From the NCBI GenBank assembly GCA_030849805.1, contig JASANZ010001996.1, positions 1-31,446 on the forward strand: a DNA stretch of 31,446 nucleotides, in the 5' to 3' direction. The notes under the pieces were generated by a model that searched no databases, had not been told where the DNA came from, and saw nothing but the letters and a program-made list of their open reading frames with translations. This DNA is from Sergeia podlipaevii. Its lineage: Eukaryota > Euglenozoa > Kinetoplastea > Trypanosomatida > Trypanosomatidae. Positions 1 to 8,000 of the stretch are shown one piece after another. Every line of letters starts with the position of its first letter. Position 1 is the stretch's first letter. The translations under genes were made by a program, and so were the position numbers.

Positions 1-443
1 TATATATATATATAACTCCCTCTTGTAAAAGGCAGATAATAACAACAAAAACAAAGCCAATACCCACGTAACATATCCAAAAAAAGAGAAATGATAAACG
101 AACAAACGTGCATAGATTGCCAAAGAATGCGTTGTTGGGCTATCCCTGTATGCATCGTGGGGGCATGTTGCTGGTGTGCATGACTTTTGGTATCTTACCA
201 ACGCCAACAGCACCAGAAACATATAGCACAGCTCATTTAGCTCTACGTTGTATCTGGACGTACGATCACACAACCAATGAAACATCAACAAAAGAAAAAA
301 AAAGAAAGAAGAAGCGAAAAAAAAAATAGCAACAACGGCATGTGTATTTTCCCCGCACTCCCTACACATAGCACATGACTAGTCAATAAGAAAGAAAAAA
401 AAAATGAAGCTACACGACTACGCAAGCACAAATACAAACACAC

Positions 444-445
<2 letters not shown>

Positions 446-480
<35 letters not shown>
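446..480. repeat. (TC)n microsatellite
   Basis: An almost pure TC dinucleotide tract runs into a short T run. It is complementary to the GA tract at 563-577 about 85 bases away, so the two could pair in single-stranded form. In the transcribed minus sense it is a purine tract, so it is not the usual splicing signal for the genes in this window. Confidence 0.9.
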
Positions 481-481
<1 letters not shown>

Positions 482-562
482 CCTTTTGGCACAATCCACA
501 TGACGAGGGGCGTACTCATGACGGATCAGCAAGAACGAAAGAAGAAGCATGTAATAAGAAAT

Positions 563-577
563 AGAGAGAGAGAGAGA
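563..577. repeat. (AG)n microsatellite
   Basis: A 15-base AG tract on the plus strand, read as pyrimidines in the minus-strand transcript. It could contribute to RNA processing of a gene to the left of the window, but no such gene is visible. Confidence 0.85.
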
Positions 578-735
578 CCCAATACGCACACAACTAGATA
601 ATATGAGCAACAAAAACAATGACAACACTAAAAAAGTAATAATGAAAAAGAGCGGGAGAATATTTTTTAAAAATGACAAGATAAATAATCGACCAAAAAC
701 AAAAGTATGACAGAAATATGCCATACAGGAAGGCA

Positions 736-750
736 ACACACACACACANA
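736..750. repeat. (CA)n microsatellite with undetermined base
   Basis: A short CA repeat contains an N at position 749. The N most likely marks uncertain repeat length or a base-calling conflict in the assembly rather than biology. Confidence 0.85.
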
Positions 751-1035
751 ACATCAACTACTAACATAAAAGTGTGCCAGCAAAATGTGCTCAGCTGCTC
801 ACATGCACAGTCTTTGTAGCACAAGACACACACTCACACACGCACAACGCGCGCGCGTGAATAAATATAACTGTGCTTGCTGCAGCGCGCATCAGAAGAA
901 AAAGGTGGGAGAAGAGAAGACATAATATGCTTTTGTACTTCTCACTGCATGCCCACCTTGCCCCATTCGCTACCCTTTGACTTCAGCTACTAGCGATTAG
1001 ATCCGCATGCCTACACGCGCACACACAATCAAAAG

Positions 1036-1053
1036 ATAATAATAATAATAATA
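1036..1053. repeat. (AAT)n run just after the ACBP-domain gene
   Basis: A short AAT trinucleotide run lies about 25 bases past the stop codon of the ACBP-domain gene, within its presumed 3' untranslated region. Similar AAT runs occur in other spacers of this window. Confidence 0.8.
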
Positions 1054-1078
1054 CTAGTAATAAAGGCGAGCACAATCA

Positions 1079-3994
1079 CTACTTCCCCCCGCGCATCTCC
1101 TTCATCGCCTTGTATTCGTTGATGTACATACGCTTCGCGTCTGTCAGGCTCATCCCCTTATGCTCATTCCACGCGTTCCACTTGGCACGGCCCACCTGAT
1201 CCATAATCCACGGCTTTGGTATGTTAATGTCACCCTCTGTTGCTTGCTTGTAAAGCCCATAAAACTTCAGCTTCGCTTCGTTACTCTCGCTTGCCACGTT
1301 GTCCGCAAAGAGCTGTCGAATGTAGGCGAACTCGCTGTCTAGCGAGGGCACAGGAAGTGACTTATCACTGCGTTGCGGGGTGTTGAGGGCGGAGCTGCAC
1401 TCCTTATCGCTTCCCTTGGCCGGATCGTACAAACTGCGGTGAATAGCAGGCAGGGGCGGCTTGCCGTGCTGCAGACGCAGCGGCAGAGCTTCACAAAGGC
1501 GTCGTACCGCATCCAAAAATTCCTGCGCTTCATCAGGAGCCCCCGTCGTCCCCGCCGCGTCCTTTTCCTTCGTCTGTGAAACTGCAATGATACCACCACC
1601 ACTGGCCGCTTGTGTGGAGGCGGCGGCGGCGGCTCCCTCCAAGGAGAGCTTGATCTCAGGAATAGTCACCGTGCTCGTTGTGCCAGCCCCATGCTTGGGT
1701 GTGTTGGACACAGGACTCGTGGAGCGCATGGGGCCAACAAAGGGCGAGTTCGCTGCCGTGCCGCTTCGGCTGACGCTGCGAGAGTGGGTGCCGGTGGGGC
1801 GGTCACGCAGGCCTATGAAGAAGGCTTTCCACACGCTGATCCACCCTTCCAACGCTGCTTGTGCGTCGTCGGCGCGCTTCTTATCCGCAAACGCCGGCCG
1901 CGGCGGCGTCTGTGGTGCCCACATCTTCTCCGCACTGAGAAGAACAATCTCGACGACGACAAAGAACAACATCTCTACACGTGTTTTAAATTTCTTGGGC
2001 TCGGTGAAAAGGGTTTGACCAAGCCACAGCTCCTCGAAGCGAGCGGCGTGGGTGTTGGGTCGTGAGGTGAGGTATGGCCGGAGCGGCGATGCCCGTCCAG
2101 GGACCTCCACCAACAGAGTCTCTAGTTTCTGCGTCAGCTTACGAGTGGCTGAGGGGTCCTTCAGGCCGACCGCCGCCGCGACAGCGCCGGCCGTGGTGAG
2201 AGCGATAAAGGTGCCCGGGATGCTCACGTTAGATAGAGCGGAAAGATAGCCGCCATCGATGCAGTCCATAAAGTTTTCCACAGAACACTCCCGCGAGAGC
2301 AGCTTCATAATGACAAACATGTGCCCAGACCACACGGACGCTGGTGGCATCGCTGACACCTCGCGCAGACGCCGCAGGTTGCCGTGGGTGATGCGGTACT
2401 CGTTCATTATCGTCGCTCTGCGCAGACGTGCTGAGCCTGGCTTTTCAATCACCTGCTCACGTATGTTCATCCACGTCGCGTAGAAGGCAACCCGCTGAGA
2501 GTCCTGCGCGGCACAGCTGAACCAGAAGGGCTCAATGGGCTCGCGCGGCTGCTGCGGAGACTGAGAAGCGGACGATGGTGCGTTGCCATGGCGACTGATG
2601 CTCTGCCCACGCGGAGTGGAGAGGGAGACACCGCTGCTAGCTCGGCTGACAGGCATCAGGGAGGGCGTCATGGCAGGCGAGCGGCGAGACGCACCAGCAC
2701 CTCTGCCCTCGCCTTCAATGACGAGTTTCTTACCGCGGAAGATTGGTCCAAGAGAGCCCTCAAACATATCTAGCAGACGGCTGAGCAGGTCGATATCGCC
2801 TCCGCAGAGATCGTACATGGTCGCGCTGTCCACGACCAGAGAGGGGCGACGTGGGTTGTCCAGAAAGGTATCACAAACGCGGCGCATGACGCGAGAAATG
2901 AACGTCTCCTTCATAGCAAGTGCGCTCAACTCCCCAACTTTGCAAAGCGTGATCTGATGCACGGCGGAGACAACGAGGGATTTCAGGGCGTCTGTCACAT
3001 TTGCTATACAAAATTCCCCGCCTGTGTCAGCAAGCAGCGCCTCCTCTTCAGCGGTCTGTCGGGTGTTGCGGCGGGCGTACGCCTCAGATATAACATCCTG
3101 CACTGACGTGGCGGTGAGAGTATTTGCCAAACTATTGCTACAGTTGTTGGTATTGTTTGCTGTGCTACTGGGGCCATATCCACTGCCTGAGCTACAGTCT
3201 AGGGGATCTCTGTGGAGGTGCTGCTGCTGAGACAGCGTCCCAGAGTACCGGGTGGCGGATGAGCGACTGGAGATCCCGTAGAAGTGGCCGAGCAGCGTGA
3301 CAGAGTTGGCCAGCTCATGGCGCACGTCACATTCAACAAGCTGGCGATGCGCACTCGCTGACTTGACACCCGCCGCCGCTTCTTCCTCCTCCTTCGCCTT
3401 GGCAGTCGTACCGCCCTCGCCCTTCTCGTAGTCTCCGCTGCCATCACTTGCACCTTCACGGGTGTGAGTGTTGTCTTCCTCTTCCTCTTCTTCATCCTCC
3501 GCATCAGAGAAGAGAGGAGCCGTCGTTTCCTTGACAAGGGCATCGAGTATAGACACCGCATTCGCTTGATGGAAGGCAATGAGAGCTTCTACAGCTGCTT
3601 TGTGCTCCATGACAAGCGCTAGGTGCATTGGAGCCCACAGGTCAACCGCAGCGTCTAGGTCCAGATCTTGTGGAATCGCACTGGGATCGTCCATCAGACT
3701 GACGTACACCGACACATTGCGGTACGCCAGCACCGCCGCTGCCTTCATCCTTGCGACCCAATCGTCACTTTTTTCCTTCATGGTATCGATGGATAGCTGC
3801 TTCGGCAGGCGTGCTGCGATGGAATCAAGAAAGGCGTTGCAGTCTACATGGACATGGTGGTCTCCTCCATCCTTCCTCTCCTGCTCCTCCACACAGAGAC
3901 GAAAGGTCATAATGGAGCCACCATGTCGACACGTGTACCAGTGGTCCTCGCTGACGCTGAGGAAGCCATCCCTATTGTCCTTGCTGTCCGACAT
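1079..3994 (-). CDS. Large protein with C-terminal acyl-CoA-binding (ACBP) domain
   Basis: The frame is 971 codons, from ATG (3994-3992) to TAG. The last 87 residues (about 885-971) read as a complete ACBP domain. They contain YGLYKQATEGD, the AKWNAW motif and AKRMYINEYK, so the tyrosines and lysines that contact acyl-CoA in the family (Tyr28, Tyr31, Lys32, Lys54 and Tyr73 in mammalian ACBP numbering) are all present. Binding of long-chain acyl-CoA esters is therefore the expected activity. The remaining roughly 880 residues are not recognised. They include an acidic run near 161-177, Ser/Pro-rich linkers near 433-485 and 729-777, and two more ordered helical-looking blocks (about 290-400 and 500-720). 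A single ankyrin-like stretch near residue 125 is too weak to call. No signal peptide or membrane segment is evident. Ordinary ACBPs are about 90 residues, so this is an unusual multidomain arrangement. The domain call is strong; the function of the rest is unknown. Confidence 0.88.
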   Translation of the reverse strand: MSDSKDNRDGFLSVSEDHWYTCRHGGSIMTFRLCVEEQERKDGGDHHVHVDCNAFLDSIAARLPKQLSIDTMKEKSDDWVARMKAAAVLAYRNVSVYVSLMDDPSAIPQDLDLDAAVDLWAPMHLALVMEHKAAVEALIAFHQANAVSILDALVKETTAPLFSDAEDEEEEEEDNTHTREGASDGSGDYEKGEGGTTAKAKEEEEAAAGVKSASAHRQLVECDVRHELANSVTLLGHFYGISSRSSATRYSGTLSQQQHLHRDPLDCSSGSGYGPSSTANNTNNCSNSLANTLTATSVQDVISEAYARRNTRQTAEEEALLADTGGEFCIANVTDALKSLVVSAVHQITLCKVGELSALAMKETFISRVMRRVCDTFLDNPRRPSLVVDSATMYDLCGGDIDLLSRLLDMFEGSLGPIFRGKKLVIEGEGRGAGASRRSPAMTPSLMPVSRASSGVSLSTPRGQSISRHGNAPSSASQSPQQPREPIEPFWFSCAAQDSQRVAFYATWMNIREQVIEKPGSARLRRATIMNEYRITHGNLRRLREVSAMPPASVWSGHMFVIMKLLSRECSVENFMDCIDGGYLSALSNVSIPGTFIALTTAGAVAAAVGLKDPSATRKLTQKLETLLVEVPGRASPLRPYLTSRPNTHAARFEELWLGQTLFTEPKKFKTRVEMLFFVVVEIVLLSAEKMWAPQTPPRPAFADKKRADDAQAALEGWISVWKAFFIGLRDRPTGTHSRSVSRSGTAANSPFVGPMRSTSPVSNTPKHGAGTTSTVTIPEIKLSLEGAAAAASTQAASGGGIIAVSQTKEKDAAGTTGAPDEAQEFLDAVRRLCEALPLRLQHGKPPLPAIHRSLYDPAKGSDKECSSALNTPQRSDKSLPVPSLDSEFAYIRQLFADNVASESNEAKLKFYGLYKQATEGDINIPKPWIMDQVGRAKWNAWNEHKGMSLTDAKRMYINEYKAMKEMRGGK

Positions 3995-4194
3995 ATCTAG
4001 TTGTATAGTGCTGTGAATAGAGAGATAAAAAGTATGCTATTTCTTTCCTTTTTGTCCTGAAAATCTATAGTTCTGTATAGTTTCCTCTTCCTCTTTTTGT
4101 TCTTCTTTCTGATTTGATGTGGTTCTTATATATGTAAAACTAGAATGAATGCCTTCTTTCCTATCGTATCCGAATGATGTGGATAAACTCAACC

Positions 4195-4238
4195 CTTGTG
4201 AATATACGTACAGGGGGGAAAGAAAAAAGAGGAAAAAA
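4195..4238 (-). promoter_or_regulatory. Predicted pyrimidine tract and spliced-leader acceptor, ACBP-domain gene
   Basis: Plus-strand purines at 4212-4238 form a pyrimidine tract in the transcript. The first AG after it in the transcribed sense is at 4196-4195. Splicing there gives a 200-nt leader with no upstream ATG before the start at 3994. This is inferred from the general trypanosomatid rule; no transcript data were used. Confidence 0.45.
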
Positions 4239-4338
4239 TTAAAATTCGTAACAAAGACATTGCGCCAAAACGAAAAAGAAAGGAATTCCTCTACGGCGAT
4301 GTGACAAGGAGTAAAACAACAACAACTGTTGCTCCTTT

Positions 4339-4365
4339 CATACGTGCATCTGTTATGCACGTATG
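4339..4365. repeat. Perfect 11-bp hairpin (CFAP54-like 3' region)
   Basis: CATACGTGCAT (4339-4349) is followed by the five-base loop CTGTT and then its exact reverse complement, ATGCACGTATG (4355-4365). The arms are mixed sequence rather than simple repeat, so the match is unlikely to be trivial. It lies in the spacer after the CFAP54-like gene. Confidence 0.85.
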
Positions 4366-4450
4366 TCTCCCCATTTCTGTGGCTTTCATTTTTTTAAAAT
4401 GTGCTTGTGTTGAGAGAATACGAGAAACCAATCTCCATGTTCTATATGTG

Positions 4451-4532
4451 GCAGTCGGCAGTGGCTATATTACAATAATAATAATAAAAGAAAACGGAAA
4501 AAAAAAACAACAACAAAAAATGTGCCGACTGC
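4451..4532. repeat. 10-bp inverted repeat with A-rich spacer
   Basis: GCAGTCGGCA (4451-4460) is matched by its exact reverse complement, TGCCGACTGC (4523-4532), across 62 bases of mostly AAT, A and CAA sequence. In the transcript the loop would be U-rich. The arms are GC-rich within an AT-rich spacer. Confidence 0.7.
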
Positions 4533-4619
4533 TGCTCCTTGAGTGTTATGTACATTCATTGAGAGTCAAAACATGACAACAACAATCAACACCATAGCAA
4601 TAATAACAATAACAAGTAG

Positions 4620-4752
4620 ATATGTGTTACTATATGGTAGAAGATGCGAAGAACACCAAATTTCTTCCCCATTCAAGTCCACAATGGAGTGTGTGTGTGT
4701 GTGTGTGCGCGTGAGCACACATTCACAATGTAGGAAAAAAAGTAACACATAT
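4620..4752. repeat. 12-bp inverted repeat enclosing two smaller hairpins
   Basis: ATATGTGTTACT (4620-4631) pairs perfectly with AGTAACACATAT (4741-4752). Between the arms lie a 6-bp hairpin (4648-4653 with 4662-4667) and a 7-bp hairpin (4702-4708 with 4715-4721). Together these could fold as a three-way junction. The outer arms are clear in the sequence; the overall fold is inferred. Confidence 0.65.
4689..4707. repeat. (GT)n microsatellite
   Basis: A pure GT run of about nine units lies inside the 4620-4752 inverted-repeat element and supplies one arm of its inner hairpin. Confidence 0.85.
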
Positions 4753-4770
4753 GTATAAGACAATATATGA

Positions 4771-4828
4771 GAAAAGAAAGGAGACAATAAAGAGACGCCA
4801 ACTTCTCTTTATTGCTCATTTTCTTTTT
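4771..4828. repeat. Long interrupted hairpin (22 Watson-Crick pairs)
   Basis: CAATAAAGAGA (4785-4795) pairs with TCTCTTTATTG (4804-4814) around an eight-base loop. The stem continues outward with 4781-4783 against 4815-4817 (A4784 bulged), and then 4772-4779 against 4820-4827 after a small internal interruption. It starts about 230 bases past the CFAP54-like stop codon in the transcribed sense. The outer arms are purine/pyrimidine-rich and so less informative than the inner 11 pairs. Confidence 0.75.
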
Positions 4829-5058
4829 CCACCATTGAATCCCCTCTCCCTCCCATCCAGCTGAATATGACGCCGCTAAAAAACCTCCATCCATCTACAT
4901 ATGTGACCCACCCCCCACTTCCACTCGTTAGCAAAAGTCAGGGATGACCCGTAAAAACAATATTATAAGATAAAAGAGAAGTATTCTTCAAAATGAAAAT
5001 CAAGAAGAAACTGCTGACACTTCCCCGTTTGCTTCCACCAGGTCACCAAGACCACCAG

Positions 5059-8000
5059 CTACTGCTCCGCAAACATCACATGACCATTCACCGGGGCCGC
5101 TGTTGGGGCTGTCACCGTCTTCCACTGGCTACGATTGTCGCGCACAAACTTTTCCACCCGCATCATCCACGCATGGAAAGTTGGGTCAAAGAAAGTGGCA
5201 CACCCACCGTTCGGCGTGAGCCACGACACAAAGAACTGAATCATGTCTCGCGTCACGACACCTCGTGGGAGCAGCTCCGCCACACACGCCTCCATGAGCG
5301 CCTCATCTGCCAAGGAACGGGGCACGTAGCGTTGCGCAATCGACTCCACCAGCCGCATCACAAACATAGACTTGGCGTTGTCAAGAGAGTTGCTCACTTC
5401 TGCTTCCCTCGCGCGTCGCGCAGCAAGTCGTTCCGCTTGCTCGCCCTCAGCCAAGTCACATGTTGCACACTGACCAGCTCCTAGACCGTTCGAAGCCCCC
5501 CCACCAACAGTGAAGAAGGCACCGCTCTTCTCGCTACTCACACCACCAGATCCCGCGCCTCCGTTCGCGGCTGCCCCCATCGCAGCCACCGCGCCACCAC
5601 TGGACAACCGCGGGTCCAAGACACCAGCGGCAGCTCCCTTGCCAGCTGCAGTCCCGCTACGCCGTCCGCTCCCACCCTGCTGCTGCAGCTGTTGCTGCTG
5701 GGTTTGCTGTTGTTGCTGCTGTACCTTGCTCCCAAGGGCTTGCAGGGCTTCGTTGAGATAAAAGGCGACCTTCTGAGCCGCCGTGGCGTTGGGGTCGACG
5801 ACGGGCCCCAGAATTACCACCCCAGCGGCTGCTGCCGCCGATGCCGATGTCGCCGTCGCACTGCCAGTTATGCCTCCGCCTGCTGCGGAAGTGATGCCGC
5901 TCGGGCCTGTGCTGCTGGATCGTCGCGTGTTCTTACTGCCCGACATCGCATCGATGAGGTGTGATGTTGTCGTTGTGTGTGAAATGGAGTGCTTCGGGGA
6001 AAACGGCGCTACTCCATGCATAGATATCAAGCCCTCCTCGTTTCCGCCTGCAGCCGCCCCGAAGACCTCCTCAGCCTTCTGCATCCAGTGAAGAACTTCC
6101 TTGGCATACTTGTGCAACTCCCGCACCGCGGAGGTGGGGAGCTCCAAACAGGCGCAGCGCCACGGAACGTGACCGCCTGACTCCACATCAGTGCTGCTGT
6201 TGCTCTCCCTCTTGCCACCGCCACTGACATCGTGTGCGCTGCTGCTGGCCGCTGCTTCTGAGAGATACTCTGAAAGAACGGCGTTGATGGAGACCGGTCT
6301 TGGACGCGTGAGAGGGGTCAGGCTAGCCATGCGGTTTTTAAAGACTGTTGCACTCGCCGCTGGTCCCGCTGCTGCGCTACCACCCGCACGCAAACTCGTG
6401 CGACGCACGGCGAATCCATCAGCAGCCGCAGCAGCCATGCGGTCCCCCACGAAGCCACCGCTAATGGAGGCCTGTGGTGGCCTCAGCAGCTTGCGCCGGT
6501 CGGCCTGTGTGGTCAGAGAGGGTGGACTGGTGAGGTTGGGATCGTTGTAAGGGGCAACCACGAGCATGAGGGTGACAATTGATTCCATGCTAGCAGTGGA
6601 CACTCCTTGCTGCTGCTGTTGCTGCTGTGGCGGTGATACCGAGGATGAGGCCACCTCTCCGTCCTTCGCGGCAGCTGCGTCGCGAGCGGCGCTCACAAAC
6701 GACTGAGCCACGACGGAGTTGATTTTAGGGGCACCTAGCGCATCTGCGCCGAAGCTCGTGAAAAGCTCCGCTGGGACGGCGGGAAGCAGAATGGGGGGCA
6801 CCAGAGCACCCCAGAGGTCGAGGTTGTCTTGCTGCTGCTGCTGCATTTGCAAAGCGGCAGCACCACCGCCCAGCCTCTTGCCACCACCCGCTCCGCCCTG
6901 TTGCTGCTGCTGACCGGGCCTCTGCGGGTTTAACTGCTGTGTTTGCGCACGTCGCACCTCCTCGCTGTAACACAGATAGGTGCACCCCACTGGCGTTGTC
7001 TTCTCCTGCAGATAGGCCTTCACCATCAGAATAGCCGTCTCGTGGTCGAGGGCTTCCACTGGTGGCGCCACGTTGTACACATTTCTCTCTCGGTGCAGCA
7101 TCGCAAACACGTTGATCATGTCCTGCAGAGTAACGGGTGGGTTTCGAGAAAAGGAAGAGCGACAGTTCTTGAGGTATTCGGAACTGCTAGTGCGTTGTGC
7201 CTCACGAGAGGAGCCACGTAGACGTCCGCTAGTACTGGTGGTGGTGCCGCCGCCGCTGCTCGGTGCTGAGGTTGTGTCGTCTGCGCCGCCGCCAGAGTTG
7301 GACCGAGTGAAGAAAGAATTCACGGGTGGGGCTGCAAAGCGGGAGGCGGCGGTGGAGGCGTTTTCGCGCAGCTGCCCCACCCCATGTAGCGCTGCCTTCA
7401 CAGTCGCGACAACGCCTTGCGGCAGACGCATCTCCAACGTGGCAAGATCCGTACTCGTCGACTCGTCGGTCGTGTAAACGTAGAACGCGCTCACACCGCT
7501 GAAGACGCTACGCTGCATCTCAGACACGAGAAAGGCGAGGAGTGTGCAGGATGCAGCCACCTCGCCCAAGGCTGAAGTGGCCGCGCTGCTGGCTCTAGCA
7601 AACAACGCTGCCAGCTCGAGCAGGGCAAGACGGAGTGTCTCGTAGTCGTGCGTGCCACCTGTGACGCAGCCCTCGAGTACGTCCAGAAGCAACTCACACA
7701 CACGTCGGGCTTCGGGGGAGGGGAGAGCGTCGAGAGTGTCCTCTGTAGAGTTCAAGAGAGTAAGTCCCCGTGCGTTGTGGTCAGCAGCGGCGGCGGCACC
7801 AGTAGGCGATAAGGAGGACATCACAGAGGCATCCACAAGCCTACTGTGACGGCGTGAAGAAGATGAGCGACTATTCTCAAGCTGCCCCAGCAGCGCGCGC
7901 GCAAGCAAGAGCTTACTTTCCACCACAAGACTTGGGTGTGCGGTGATGTCGTACTGAGGAGCCACCACATCAATGGCCTTCCACAGCGTATCCACCGACT

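Larger units (their letters stand above)
1..1078. other. Left-hand noncoding spacer (downstream of the ACBP-domain gene)
   Basis: No credible gene is seen on either strand. The short open frames here start at GTG or consist of simple-sequence translation. The stretch holds a TA run at the edge (1-14), a long TC tract (446-480), a GA tract (563-577), a CA microsatellite with one undetermined base at 749, a CA/CG-rich patch near 830-857 and an AAT run (1036-1053). Positions about 100-280 are more balanced in base composition than the rest, but I found no gene there. The purine-rich stretch near 893-920 is a pyrimidine tract in the transcribed (minus) sense and could serve polyadenylation of the ACBP-domain mRNA or splicing of a gene beyond the left edge. 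Confidence 0.7.
3995..5058. other. Spacer between CFAP54-like and ACBP-domain genes, rich in inverted repeats
   Basis: No credible gene is seen. In the transcribed sense this spacer is the CFAP54-like 3' region (about 5058-4197) followed by the predicted 200-nt leader of the ACBP-domain gene. It contains four inverted repeats between 4339 and 4828, a GT microsatellite (4689-4707), and A-rich and AAT stretches. Small open frames here are simple-sequence or GTG-initiated and have no recognisable domain. Confidence 0.75.

Noticed and set aside
108..329. 73-codon plus-strand frame in a compositionally balanced patch
   Set aside because: It starts at GTG, ends in a lysine-rich simple-sequence tail and opposes all neighbouring genes. 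The patch at 100-280 is mildly unusual but unsupported as a gene.
902..959. 8-bp inverted repeat AAGGTGGG / CCCACCTT
   Set aside because: An 8-bp match with a 42-base spacer is expected by chance about once in a spacer of this size.
3555..3625. Ankyrin repeat in the ACBP-domain protein
   Set aside because: A single stretch (PMHLALVMEHKAAVEALI) resembles an ankyrin helix pair, but there are no tandem copies, so the resemblance is probably fortuitous.
4301..4576. 91-codon plus-strand frame across the inverted-repeat cluster
   Set aside because: The start is GTG, the translation is biased by AAT/CAA repeats, and the strand is antisense to the unit. The inverted repeats explain the region better.
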